Part shown: positions 54,559 to 63,607 of the stretch, piece after piece
Layout: the number at the start of each line of letters is the position of its first letter
Numbering within the stretch: position 1 is the stretch's first letter
DNA from: Fluviicola sp.
GTDB lineage: Bacteria > Bacteroidota > Bacteroidia > Flavobacteriales_D > Crocinitomicaceae
Assembly: GCF_039596395.1 (NCBI RefSeq)
Contig: NZ_JBCNJT010000001.1
Coordinates: forward strand, 186,001 to 250,000
Direction of reading: 5' to 3'
Length of the DNA stretch: 64,000 nucleotides
Notes under the pieces: model-generated
The model's input: the letters and a program-made list of their open reading frames with translations, nothing else
What the model was told of the DNA's origin: nothing
Database searches by the model: none
Made by a program: the position numbers and the translations under genes

Positions 54559-55470
54559 TTACCCAAACAGGTCTCCTGTTGTTTCGATCAGTTTTGGTCT
54601 CTGCAATGATAGTCCGCAATGGTTATTCAGTTCTTTTACAAGATAATCGGTGAGTTGTGGTGTGTACAATTCGTCCGGTTGGTGCATGTAAAAGTGTATT
54701 TCCCGGATGTCTTTCTCCAGCCACGATTTGATGCGTTTCACCCAATCGTCGATGCGTTCGTAATCGGTAGGATGCAGGCCGTTTCCTACAAAACGGATAA
54801 ATGTTACCGGAGCGGTAATTTCCATGTGCGCGCAATCCCTTCTTCCCGAAACATCCGTGATCACAGAGCCGATTGACAGTTCATGCAAGGTTTGGAACAG
54901 TTCCCGGCGAATGGCTTCATTCCCGTACCAATCCGGGTGACGGATTTCCAGCGTGATATCCAGGTCTTTGGGTAATTTTTGCAGGTAGGAAAAAAGCGCA
55001 TCCCGGCGCTGCGGACCGAATTTTTCACTCAATTGCAGGAACATCGGCCCTAAATGATCTCCGAAGTTGACCACCGAAGCGAGGAAACGATCTGTGTCCG
55101 CAAGTGCTTTTGTACTTGAAAGATCGCTGTAATGACTGATGGATTGCGGGAATTTCGGACAGAATTTGAAATCGGTTCCTTTTGCCTTCTCCGCCCACTT
55201 TTTGATCGTTGCTTCCGGGTAAATCTGGTAATGGGTCGTATTGAGTTCAATTCCGTTGAAATTCTGAATGTAGAAGTCCAGGAACTCGGATTCTTTCGTT
55301 TTTGCCGGATAAATTAGCCCGACCCATTCTTTTCGTCCCCATTTTGCACCCCCGAGGAAGAGTTTGGGTTGTTTTACAGCCGGTTTTAATGTCCGGGTGA
55401 AAGTCCCGTCTTCCGGCAGGCGAAAATTCATTTTATCCAATAAACTGCGATCTATTTTTCCGAATTCCAT
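54559..55470 (-). CDS. DUF72 family protein
   Basis: A 303-residue soluble protein matching DUF72 (a TIM-barrel-like family of unknown activity): GGAKWGRKEWVGLIYPAKTK near the start, FNGIELNTTHYQIYP, the FCPKFPQSISH segment, GPMFLQLSEKFGP, DITLEIRHPDWY and a final REIHFYMHQPDE. The first ~30 residues extend beyond the usual family start. It is transcribed alone. Confidence 0.9.
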   Translation of the reverse strand: MEFGKIDRSLLDKMNFRLPEDGTFTRTLKPAVKQPKLFLGGAKWGRKEWVGLIYPAKTKESEFLDFYIQNFNGIELNTTHYQIYPEATIKKWAEKAKGTDFKFCPKFPQSISHYSDLSSTKALADTDRFLASVVNFGDHLGPMFLQLSEKFGPQRRDALFSYLQKLPKDLDITLEIRHPDWYGNEAIRRELFQTLHELSIGSVITDVSGRRDCAHMEITAPVTFIRFVGNGLHPTDYERIDDWVKRIKSWLEKDIREIHFYMHQPDELYTPQLTDYLVKELNNHCGLSLQRPKLIETTGDLFG

Positions 55471-55687
55471 GAACTAAAAATAGTCAAAATTAAGTGGTTT
55501 TGAACAATCAGAAAATGCGATTTGCAGGCAGAATACGGGAAGCACAATGTTACCGGAATATTAAATCACGGAGGTGTTAAAAAGTTCTTTTAAAAGCCAA
55601 AAATAAAAAGTCGTAACTTTCCAGGGTAATCAAAAACAGCAGATTGAAATTTACCCGTTAATTGGCTGAAAATAAAAATGTTGTGTT

Positions 55688-55981
55688 ATGGCTATACCAG
55701 TTAGACTTGTCAAGGATTTGATTGAATTCTCTGACACCATTCCCGATTTACAAGGCATCGGATTAAAAGTTTTTTCCTACGGTAAAATCAAGAATATTTA
55801 CTGGTGGGGAAAGGGCATTATCAAAAGCGTGGAAATCGTCCAATACAGAAACCTGGAAGACTATTTTAATGAAGGAAGCGGAGATCCTGTTTCGCGTTCA
55901 TTCGGTCGTACGAACCTGCCTGCAGAAATTGAGTTTTTTATAAACCAAAAAGAAGAATTTCCTGCTTTGTTTGTGAAATAG
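55688..55981 (+). CDS. Small soluble protein, unknown function
   Basis: 97 residues, mixed alpha/beta (VRLVKDLIEFSDTIPDLQGI, IKNIYWWGKGIIKSVEIVQY), no signal peptide or known motif. The stop is followed immediately by a tandem 8-bp repeat. Confidence 0.5.
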   Translation: MAIPVRLVKDLIEFSDTIPDLQGIGLKVFSYGKIKNIYWWGKGIIKSVEIVQYRNLEDYFNEGSGDPVSRSFGRTNLPAEIEFFINQKEEFPALFVK

Positions 55982-56020
55982 TTCAAATGTTCAAATGTTC
56001 AAATGTTCAAATGTTCAAAT
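55981..56020. repeat. Tandem 8-bp repeat (ATGTTCAA)
   Basis: Four to five tandem copies, the same unit as in the eCIS sheath-tube gap. Confidence 0.9.
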
Positions 56021-56072
56021 TGAAGGTTTAACTTTTTGAACCCTTTGAACCCTTGAAACTTATTTGAACGGT

Positions 56073-56348
56073 CTAATTCCGGTTGTAATCATTATTGGTA
56101 TAATTATCGTCCCCGCGTTCCCAGCCGCCCTGGTTTCCCATGTACTTTTTGTCCGGATCATACGTTCCGTTTTTGATGTCGCGCATCATGCGGTCGGCCC
56201 GGCGCTGATTTCCTCTGGCAGCCAGCCAGTTTGCCAGAACAACAATTAAAGCAGCAGCAATAATTAATCCTCCGATGCAAATCCAAACTAGAGTACTTTC
56301 ATTCATTATCGTTGAAAAAACAATTCCGGATGAAAGATACGAATTCAA
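56073..56348 (-). CDS. Small single-helix membrane protein
   Basis: 91 residues with one membrane helix (about 20-42: VWICIGGLIIAAALIVVLANW), followed by an Arg-rich stretch (RGNQRRADRMMRD) and a polar Asn/Asp-rich tail. No family is recognised. The TetR operator and promoter at 56377-56418 lie on its 5' side and could affect it as well. Confidence 0.5.
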   Translation of the reverse strand: MNSYLSSGIVFSTIMNESTLVWICIGGLIIAAALIVVLANWLAARGNQRRADRMMRDIKNGTYDPDKKYMGNQGGWERGDDNYTNNDYNRN

Positions 56349-56376
56349 TATTAAAAGAAGTTCTTAACGAAAATTA

Positions 56377-56418
56377 ATATACCAATCGGTATATAATTAA
56401 GAAAAAGGACTACATTTG
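56377..56418 (+). promoter_or_regulatory. TetR operator 1 with promoter of tetR
   Basis: Inverted repeat ATATACC-AATC-GGTATAT (56377-56394), followed by TACATTTG (56411-56418), a perfect TAnnTTTG -7 element, 24 nt before the ATG at 56442. The matching operator lies at 57050-57067. Confidence 0.8.
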
Positions 56419-56441
56419 TCGGGTATTTGGATCATAAAATC

Positions 56442-57032
56442 ATGACAAAGGCAGAACGTACACGGCAATTCATTATAGAAACAACGGCTCCGATCTTCAA
56501 CAAGAAGGGATACGAGGGGACTTCTATTTCGGATATTACCACTGCAACTGGCCTTACCAAAGGAAGTGTTTACGGGAATTTCAGGGATAAAGATGAATTG
56601 GCGGCGGAAGCTTTCGATTACAACCACGGAATTATAAAAAGCGAGATCGTAAACCGTTCTTTGGGATTGAAGGACCCGGTTGAACAATTGCTGGTGTACG
56701 TTGATTTTTACTCGGAAGTTTTTGAGAAAGTTTACGTGGCGGGCGGGTGTCCTTTATTGAATACGGCCGTGGATACCGATGATTCCAATCCGGAATTGTT
56801 TGGCAGGGTGCAAACAGCCATGCAGGACTGGTATGATCATGTTGAAAGCGTAGTAGCTTACGGAATCAAGAAGGGAATTTTTTCCTCTGAAACCGATGCA
56901 GGTACGTTTGCCAACCATTTTGTTTCGCTGATTGAAGGCGGAATGCTCTTGTCAAAAACATTTAAAAGCAAAAAACACTTGAACTTAAACCTGGAATTGA
57001 TCCGGAAAATGATCGTGGAAATGACGGTTTAA
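56442..57032 (+). CDS. TetR/AcrR-family repressor
   Basis: 196 residues from the ATG at 56442. The N-terminal HTH (TKAERTRQFIIETTAPIFNK, KGYEGTSISDITTATGLTKG, SVYGNFRDKDELA) is a textbook TetR domain; the C-terminal ligand domain (PVEQLLVYVDFYSEVFEKVY, GGCPLLNT) resembles the TetR_C regulators of lipid and efflux genes. Identical-arm operators stand before its own gene and before the thiolase operon, so it should repress both. Confidence 0.9.
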   Translation: MTKAERTRQFIIETTAPIFNKKGYEGTSISDITTATGLTKGSVYGNFRDKDELAAEAFDYNHGIIKSEIVNRSLGLKDPVEQLLVYVDFYSEVFEKVYVAGGCPLLNTAVDTDDSNPELFGRVQTAMQDWYDHVESVVAYGIKKGIFSSETDAGTFANHFVSLIEGGMLLSKTFKSKKHLNLNLELIRKMIVEMTV

Positions 57033-57049
57033 AATTTTTTTACTCTAAA

Positions 57050-57067
57050 ATATACCGATTGGTATAT
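57050..57067 (+). promoter_or_regulatory. TetR operator 2 before the thiolase operon
   Basis: ATATACC-GATT-GGTATAT, the same 7-bp arms and 4-bp spacing as operator 1; the two spacers differ at two positions. Confidence 0.82.
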
Positions 57068-57136
57068 TTAACATAGCAATATGGCAATGTTCAAATATAG
57101 CAACATCGAAAAATTGAAAAATTGAAAAATTGAAAC

Positions 57137-58318
57137 ATGGAAAATAACGCATATATCTTAGCAGCAACCCGGACCGGAACAGGTGGTTTCATGGGTTCTT
57201 TGTCTTCCTTTTCTGCTCCGCAACTTGCCGCGGAAGTGATCAAAGACGCACTCCGGAAAGCAGGAATTCAACCGCAGGATGTAAACGAGGTCATCCTGGG
57301 AAATGTACTTTCGGCCAATATCGGCCAGGCTCCGGCCCGACAAGCAGCGCGTGCCGCAGGTATTCCGGATGAAGCCGACGCAATGACCATCAATAAGATC
57401 TGTTCCTCCGGGATAAAATCCGTTTCCTATGCCGTACAATCCATTCTCCTCGGAGACAGTGATGTCGTAATTGCAGGAGGAATGGAAAGCATGTCGAATG
57501 CTCCGTATTACATCGAAAATCACCGCGAAGGGCATAAAACAGGTCATCAGCAAATTGTAGACGGAATGATCAAAGACGGTTTGTGGGATCCTTATCACAA
57601 TTTCCACATGGGAAGTGCTGCCGAACTGGCAAACACGAAGTATGGGATTTCGCGGGAAGAACAGGACGAATACACGCTGAAATCGTTTGCAAAAGCAAAA
57701 CAGGCACATGCTTCCGGCAGTTTTAAGAGCGAGATTACTCCGATTACGGTGAAAACCAGAAAAGGAGAATTCATTTACGATAAGGATGAAGACATGGAGA
57801 AACTGAACCCGGAAAAAGTCAGCCAGTTGAAACCGATCTTCGAATCCGACGGATCAATCACCGCAGCGAATGCTTCCAATCTGAATGACGGAGCAGCCAT
57901 CCTGGTGATTGTTTCCGAAAAATTTCTCCGGGAACACGACTTAAAACCACTGGCGAAAATCGTTGCTTTTTCCGATGCAGCGCAAGCCCCGGAATGGTTT
58001 ACAACATCACCGTCAGTTGCAATCGAAAAAACACTTCAGAAAGCCGGAATCGGGGTTGATGAGATCGATTACTTCGAAATGAACGAAGCATATGCCAATG
58101 TGCCGATCATTAATTCGCGCCTGGCAAATGTGGACCTCGAAAAAGTAAACATCAAAGGAGGAGCAGTGGCACTCGGCCATCCGCTCGGAGCTTCAGGAGC
58201 ACGCATCCTGGTAACACTCACACATATCTTGCAGCAACAAAAAGCCCGCTACGGAATGGCAGCAATCTGTAACGGCGGAGGAGGCGCTACTGCAATGCTG
58301 ATTGAAAACATACAATAA
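57137..58318 (+). CDS. Thiolase (acetyl-CoA C-acyltransferase family)
   Basis: The 393-residue protein has all thiolase catalytic groups: nucleophile Cys89 ([11 protein letters not shown]), NEAYANVP (about 314), His348 in [17 protein letters not shown] and Cys378 in [10 protein letters not shown]. It either condenses or cleaves 3-ketoacyl-CoA. It is the first gene of a TetR-controlled group with an SDR reductase, MFS exporter, hotdog thioesterase and ketosynthase II, which suggests a route that builds or trims acyl chains. Confidence 0.93.
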   Translation: MENNAYILAATRTGTGGFMGSLSSFSAPQLAAEVIKDALRKAGIQPQDVNEVILGNVLSANIGQAPARQAARAAGIPDEADAMTINKICSSGIKSVSYAVQSILLGDSDVVIAGGMESMSNAPYYIENHREGHKTGHQQIVDGMIKDGLWDPYHNFHMGSAAELANTKYGISREEQDEYTLKSFAKAKQAHASGSFKSEITPITVKTRKGEFIYDKDEDMEKLNPEKVSQLKPIFESDGSITAANASNLNDGAAILVIVSEKFLREHDLKPLAKIVAFSDAAQAPEWFTTSPSVAIEKTLQKAGIGVDEIDYFEMNEAYANVPIINSRLANVDLEKVNIKGGAVALGHPLGASGARILVTLTHILQQQKARYGMAAICNGGGGATAMLIENIQ

Positions 58319-58330
58319 GTAAAAACACAT

Positions 58331-58378
58331 TTCGACTTCGCTCAGTGGCCTTTGCATAGGTGGCTGAGCGGAGTCGAA
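58331..58378. repeat. REP-like inverted repeat between thiolase and SDR genes
   Basis: TTCGACT-TCGCTCAGTG and its complement TGGCTGAGCG-GAGTCGAA form a long hairpin with a short loop; the GCTGAGCGGAGTCGAAG core is a common dispersed palindrome in Bacteroidota genomes. Confidence 0.8.
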
Positions 58379-58402
58379 GCCACAAACAAATAAATAATAC
58401 AC

Positions 58403-59098
58403 ATGAAAACAAATGGAAATACCATCCTGATTACAGGTGGTTCAGCAGGGATCGGCTTCGAATTGGCAAAACAATTTTCAAAATTGGGAAACAAAGTAGT
58501 GATTACAGGTCGTAACGAAGAAAGATTGAAACAGGCAGCAAGCCAACTGGAAAATGTGGTTGCGATCCAGGGCGACGTAACAAACGCGGAAAGCACGGAT
58601 CAGCTTGTTGCTCAAATCAAAGAGCAGCATCCGGAACTCAACATGGTGATTAACAACGCCGGTTACGCAGACGTTTACCAACTGGACACAAACGCTAATG
58701 CGGCGGCAAAAGCGGGTCAGGAAATGGAAACAAACTACTTGTCCATTGTCGGGTTAACGGAAAAATTACTTCCGACCCTTTTAAAGAACGAAAATGCAGC
58801 AGTGGTGAACGTAACTTCCATAGTTGCTTATTATCCGCAGAAAATGCTGCCTACTTACACGGCAAGTAAAGCTGCGTTAAGAGCATACACCGATGTTTTG
58901 CGCGACACTTTTGAAGAAAAACTGAACGTTTTTGAATTGATTCCGCCTTTGGTAAACACGGATTTCTCTAAAGAGATCGGCGGAGAAAACGGAATTCCTC
59001 CGAAAGAAGTAGCCGATGAATTGCTTTTGGCTTTGGAGAAAAACCAATGGCGCGTTCCGGTGGGAATGTCTAAGGATTTTGTTCAGATTTCCAATTAA
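58403..59098 (+). CDS. Short-chain dehydrogenase/reductase
   Basis: A 231-residue SDR with cofactor motif TGGSAGIGFELA (residues ~10-21), NNAGYAD, active-site Tyr152 and Lys156 (YTASK). It is close to the DltE/SDR subgroup of NAD(P)-dependent reductases. The gene for the MFS exporter begins 3 bp later. It could reduce a 3-keto group made by the thiolase or ketosynthase of the same operon; the substrate is unknown. Confidence 0.9.
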   Translation: MKTNGNTILITGGSAGIGFELAKQFSKLGNKVVITGRNEERLKQAASQLENVVAIQGDVTNAESTDQLVAQIKEQHPELNMVINNAGYADVYQLDTNANAAAKAGQEMETNYLSIVGLTEKLLPTLLKNENAAVVNVTSIVAYYPQKMLPTYTASKAALRAYTDVLRDTFEEKLNVFELIPPLVNTDFSKEIGGENGIPPKEVADELLLALEKNQWRVPVGMSKDFVQISN

Positions 59099-59101
59099 TT
59101 C

Positions 59102-60490
59102 ATGGAAAAATACGGTAATCGATGGGTGCAGCACAGTATTTTACTGACTGCACCTTTGTTGACGGTCCTGGATGTCTTTATTGTAAATGTAGCAGTTCCA
59201 TCCATCAAAAAAGGATTGCATGCTTCGGATGGAGAAATCCAGCTGGTCATAGCAGCTTATTTGTTAGGATACGCTTCTTTCCAGATTACCGGGGGAAGAG
59301 CGGGAGATTATTTCGGTCGTAAAAAAGTATTCTTCTGGGGAATGGTGTTTTTTACGCTTGCATCCTGTTTGTGCGGTTTGGCTGCGACGCCTTTCATGCT
59401 GATTACCGCACGATTTTTCCAGGGAGTAAGCGGTGGATTTATGATGCCGCAGGCATTGTCCTATGTACAACTGCTTTTCCCGGAATCAAAAGAACGCACA
59501 AAAGCGATCGGGCTGATAGGAATTACATTGGGCCTGGCATCCGTCCTGGGACAGTTCCTGGGAGGTCTTTTCTCCGATATGCAGGGAGCAATTGAAGGCT
59601 GGCGTTACATTTTTTTTATCAATCTTCCGATCGGAATTGTTGGCCTGTGGGCAACAAGCCGGTTTTTGATAGAAACCAAAATCAATAAAACCGGGAAGTT
59701 TGATTATTCAGGAGTGTTAATACTGACCATTGCTCTCGGAGCTTTGATCTATCCCTTAACACAGGGTCGCGAAATGGGCTGGCCTTTGTGGAGTTTTGTT
59801 TCCATAGGAATGTCAGTGCTTCTAGGTGTCTTTTTTATCAGGGATCAGCACAGGAAACAGCACGCGGGAAAAAATTCGCTGATCGATCTGAAATTATTCC
59901 GTATCCGCGATTTTAACCTGGGTTTGGGAATCGTTTCCCTGCATTTCATGATGCACACTTCTTATTTGTTAATTGCGACCATTTATTTTCAGAACGGCTT
60001 GAAACTGGGAGCTTTTGAAACAGGACTTTATTTTATCTGGTTCGGGGGATTTTTCACGCTCTCTTCGCTGTTATCCATCAAACTGGTGCATGCCTTCGGT
60101 AAGCCGGTCATTCAGTTCGGAGTACTGATGATCATTACTTCACTGGTTCTCCAATCCATTTATTTCCGGACAACTTTAGACCATGTAACCTTCGTATTGA
60201 TCTTATCGCTTTACGGTTTGGGAGGAGGATTGGTACTTCCTTCACTCATGAATATAGCATTGCGAAGTATCCCGTCTGATTTGGTGGGAGGTGCTTCCGG
60301 TGTCTACAATACCATCCAGCAGGCCTCTTCATCCATTGGTATCTGTTTGGTGGGAGGAATTTTCTTCTATTACATTTCAAAAACAGCATCTGCAACAACA
60401 GCATTCCATATCGGGCTTTATGCGGAAATGTGTTGTGCTGCCGGAGTATTCTTATTGCTTTTGCTGGTGCCGAACAACATAAAAAAATGA
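59102..60490 (+). CDS. MFS drug/product exporter, DHA2 (EmrB/QacA) type
   Basis: The 462-residue product has about 14 membrane helices, a GGRAGDYFGRKK loop motif (residues ~63-74) and the helix-5 antiporter motif LGLASVLGQFLGG. It is a DHA2-like proton-coupled exporter with an operon position between biosynthetic-type enzymes, suggesting export of their product or resistance to the TetR ligand. Confidence 0.9.
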   Translation: MEKYGNRWVQHSILLTAPLLTVLDVFIVNVAVPSIKKGLHASDGEIQLVIAAYLLGYASFQITGGRAGDYFGRKKVFFWGMVFFTLASCLCGLAATPFMLITARFFQGVSGGFMMPQALSYVQLLFPESKERTKAIGLIGITLGLASVLGQFLGGLFSDMQGAIEGWRYIFFINLPIGIVGLWATSRFLIETKINKTGKFDYSGVLILTIALGALIYPLTQGREMGWPLWSFVSIGMSVLLGVFFIRDQHRKQHAGKNSLIDLKLFRIRDFNLGLGIVSLHFMMHTSYLLIATIYFQNGLKLGAFETGLYFIWFGGFFTLSSLLSIKLVHAFGKPVIQFGVLMIITSLVLQSIYFRTTLDHVTFVLILSLYGLGGGLVLPSLMNIALRSIPSDLVGGASGVYNTIQQASSSIGICLVGGIFFYYISKTASATTAFHIGLYAEMCCAAGVFLLLLLVPNNIKK

Positions 60491-60508
60491 TCATTCAATT
60501 AAAGAATC

Positions 60509-61012
60509 ATGGAATTTACAAAACAGCGCGAACGCGTATACTCCTGGGAAAACCCTTTTGAAGGAGTGGAATTGTCCAAAGGCCTTTCGGGAATGGAATA
60601 CTTGCTGGCAATTAAAAACGGACAGGCGCCGGCTTCTCCGTTGATCAATACACTCGATTTTTCACTGGGTGAACTGGAAGAAGGAAAAGTGAGTTTCTAT
60701 TTTGAACCGCAGGAATTTCATTACAACCCGAACGGAAGTGTACATGGCGGAGTCATCACGGCAATCCTCGATTCTGCCATGGGTTGCACGCTTCATTCGC
60801 TTTTACCGAAGGGAACCGTTTATACGACTTTGGAACTGAAAGTCAATTTCCTGAAAAGGGTACATGCCAATTCCGGGGTGCTCACTGCAACAGGAAAGAT
60901 GATCCACCTGGGAAATTCAACGGCTTTGGTGGAAGCTTCATTAACGGATGAATCAGGTAAGAAATACGCATACGCCGTTTCGACCTGTATGCTGTTGAGA
61001 AACGATAAATAG
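60509..61012 (+). CDS. PaaI-type hotdog thioesterase
   Basis: A 167-residue hotdog-fold protein with the PaaI motif NGSVHGGVITAILDSAMGCTL (residues ~74-94) and the LELKVNFLKRV strand that follows. Hydrolyses acyl-CoA or acyl-carrier thioesters. A short TTCAAA-type repeat lies directly downstream. Confidence 0.88.
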   Translation: MEFTKQRERVYSWENPFEGVELSKGLSGMEYLLAIKNGQAPASPLINTLDFSLGELEEGKVSFYFEPQEFHYNPNGSVHGGVITAILDSAMGCTLHSLLPKGTVYTTLELKVNFLKRVHANSGVLTATGKMIHLGNSTALVEASLTDESGKKYAYAVSTCMLLRNDK

Positions 61013-61163
61013 TTCAAATGTTTCTGCCGCGGCAGATTCAAATGTTCAAATTAAATCTTTTAAACCCTTGAACTGTTTAAACTTTTTTGAACCTGTGCGA
61101 ACGATTCGCAGAACAGCAAAATGTATGGATAGTATGATGATCTAAAATATTGAAATAAAAATC

Positions 61164-62402
61164 ATGAAAAGAGTAGTTATAACCGGGATGGGAACGGTAA
61201 ATCCGTTGGGAAAAACGGTGGATGAATTTTGGAAAAACAGTGTGGCCGGAAAAAGTGGCGCGGGAATGATTACCCGTTTCGATGCAACGCATTTTAAAAC
61301 ACGGTTTGCCTGTGAAATCGATGGGTTTGACCCTGAAAAATACTTAACGCATGCGGAAATCAAGCGCAGTGATCTCTTTACACAATATGCATTGTATGCA
61401 GCAGCACAGGCTTTGGAAGATTCCGGGCTGGAACTGCAAAAATTGGATCCTTTCGATGTAGGTGTGATCTGGGGAACCGGTCAGGGCGGAATGGGTACTT
61501 TTGAAGAAGAAGTAAAGAACTACGTTCAAACAGACTTCATCCCCAAGTTCAATCCGTTCTTTGTTCCGAAACTCATCGCCAACATGGCCTCCGGGATGAT
61601 CTCGATCAAGTTTGGTTTGCAGGGAATCAATTATACGACCGTTTCGGCCTGCGCCACTTCGAATACGGCTTTGATGGATGCCTTCAATTATATCCGTTTG
61701 GGAAAAGCCAAAGTGTTTATTTCCGGCGGATCGGAAGCACCGATTACAGAAGCTTCTGTTGCAGGATTTAATGCCATGAAAGCCATGTCGACGAATAATG
61801 AACATCCGGCAGAAGCCAGTCGCCCGTTTGACAGTGCCAGAGACGGATTTGTAATGGGAGAAGGGGCCGGAACACTGATTTTGGAAGAATACGAACACGC
61901 CAAACAGCGCGGAGCAAGGATTTATGCTGAATTGGTAGGAGCTTCCATGACCGCGGATGCTTATCACATGACAGCCACGCATCCCGAAGGTTTGGGAGCA
62001 ATGAAAGCCATGCAACTGGCCATGGCCGAAGCACAACTCAATCCCGACCAGATTGATTACCTGAATGCTCACGCAACTTCAACTTCCGTCGGAGATTTAA
62101 GTGAAATTGCGGCTATTCGTGCTGTTTTCGGGGAGAATAGTTCGCTGAGTGTCAGCGCTACGAAATCCATGACAGGGCATTTGCTTGGGGCTGCCGGGGC
62201 CGTGGAAGCAATTCTTTCGATCAAGTCGATCACTGAGAAACTTATTCCGCCGACGATCAATCTGCATCAGCTGGATCCGGCAATTCCAGGTCAGTTGGAC
62301 ATTGTACGGAATCAGGCCATCGAAAAAAATGTAAAAGTAGCGATGAGTAATACCTTCGGTTTCGGCGGACATAACGGAATTGTGATTTTCAAAGAAGTCT
62401 GA
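61164..62402 (+). CDS. fabF: 3-oxoacyl-[ACP] synthase II
   Basis: A 412-residue ketosynthase of normal FabF length with catalytic triad Cys163 (TVSACATSN), His303 (LNAHATSTS) and His339 (SMTGHLLGAAGA), plus the closing SNTFGFGGHNG motif. It condenses malonyl-ACP with acyl-ACP. Probably a second, regulated FabF copy rather than the housekeeping gene, because no acp or fabD neighbours are present; that is inference. Confidence 0.9.
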   Translation: MKRVVITGMGTVNPLGKTVDEFWKNSVAGKSGAGMITRFDATHFKTRFACEIDGFDPEKYLTHAEIKRSDLFTQYALYAAAQALEDSGLELQKLDPFDVGVIWGTGQGGMGTFEEEVKNYVQTDFIPKFNPFFVPKLIANMASGMISIKFGLQGINYTTVSACATSNTALMDAFNYIRLGKAKVFISGGSEAPITEASVAGFNAMKAMSTNNEHPAEASRPFDSARDGFVMGEGAGTLILEEYEHAKQRGARIYAELVGASMTADAYHMTATHPEGLGAMKAMQLAMAEAQLNPDQIDYLNAHATSTSVGDLSEIAAIRAVFGENSSLSVSATKSMTGHLLGAAGAVEAILSIKSITEKLIPPTINLHQLDPAIPGQLDIVRNQAIEKNVKVAMSNTFGFGGHNGIVIFKEV

Positions 62403-62467
62403 ACAGAATCAGGACACGATTAATTATCCGGGATGAAAATCACTCTCGATCCTTAAATCATTCATCA

Positions 62468-62494
62468 TTGATAATTGGTAAAGTCGTATATTTG
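62468..62494 (+). promoter_or_regulatory. Promoter of the AraC-type gene
   Basis: TTG (62468-62470), 16 nt, TATATTTG (62487-62494): a perfect TAnnTTTG -7 element, 20 nt before the ATG at 62514. Confidence 0.65.
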
Positions 62495-62513
62495 AAAAAC
62501 ATAATTCTACGCC

Positions 62514-63425
62514 ATGAATGGGTTATTGACTTTACAGGAATTTTATGCCAGCATTTTGAACAAAGGAACAATGGAACAGTTTTCCCATTTGTCTAAAATG
62601 AGCCATTTCAATGTCTTTAAGCGCGGACAAATCCAGTGTGCACGTATTACGGAGCTTCACCGGACCGACTTTCATAAGATTTCCCTGGTGGTGGGTGAAG
62701 GAATTATTCATTTTGAAGACCGGAAAGTACCGATTTCAGGCAAAACACTGGTTTTTTACCACCGCAACGTGCCGCATGTCTGGGAACCGGTTTCCGAAGA
62801 CCAGCAGGGATATTTCTGCCTGTTCAACAGCCATTTTATCGAGACATTTTTGCTGGACACGGTTTTCCGGGATACACCGCTCATGAATATGATCATGAAC
62901 CCGGTTTATCCGTTGTCGGATGCGGAGGCCCGAATATTTGAACTGATTTTCGAGCGAATGCACGATGAAATGGAAGGCGATTACGAAAAGAAGTACGAAG
63001 TGATCGTTCATTATTTACACCTTTTATTGCATGAAACAAATAAGTTGTGCACGCTCAACGGAGGTGATAAGAAACCTCAGGCTTCCGTCGTATTAACCGC
63101 TTTATTCATGGAAATGCTGGAAAGACAATTCCCGATCGATTCTTCCGATCAATCCTTGTCACTGAAAAAACCAAGCGATTTTGCAGAGAAATTATCCATC
63201 CATGTCAATCACCTGAACCGTTCCATTAAGGAAGTAACGGGTAGAAGCACTACCGAGATTATTTCTTCCAGGTTGGCAAACGAAGCCAAGGCATTATTGC
63301 GCCATACAGATAGCTCTGTTGCTGAAATTGCCTACACATTGGGTTTCGAACATCCCTCCAATTTCAATAACTTTTTCAAGAAACAAACACGGCTAACTCC
63401 CAAATCGTTCAGAGCGGAGATTTAG
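62514..63425 (+). CDS. AraC-family transcriptional regulator
   Basis: The 303-residue product has an N-terminal cupin-like sensing domain (GEGIIHFEDRKVPISGKTLV, FFHRNVPHVWEP-type turn) and a C-terminal pair of HTH motifs (about 200-300: FAEKLSIHVNHLNRSIKEVT, SSVAEIAYTLGFEHPSNFNN, FFKKQTRLTPKSFR). It stands just upstream of an RND efflux adaptor gene and probably controls that pump. Confidence 0.92.
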   Translation: MNGLLTLQEFYASILNKGTMEQFSHLSKMSHFNVFKRGQIQCARITELHRTDFHKISLVVGEGIIHFEDRKVPISGKTLVFYHRNVPHVWEPVSEDQQGYFCLFNSHFIETFLLDTVFRDTPLMNMIMNPVYPLSDAEARIFELIFERMHDEMEGDYEKKYEVIVHYLHLLLHETNKLCTLNGGDKKPQASVVLTALFMEMLERQFPIDSSDQSLSLKKPSDFAEKLSIHVNHLNRSIKEVTGRSTTEIISSRLANEAKALLRHTDSSVAEIAYTLGFEHPSNFNNFFKKQTRLTPKSFRAEI

Positions 63426-63607
63426 TTAAAAAATGTAAAATGTTTGATTTTAATAATTAATTGCATGAATTGAATAAGTTTTTGCGGAGACTTTGAAAGA
63501 TCTTTGCTGCAGAATTTGACCAAATAGTTAAACCAGTAACAAAGATTCGGATTCCGGCTCACACGATTTACCCCACTGGCCGGAGTTTCAAAAAAAGACA
63601 AAAATTT

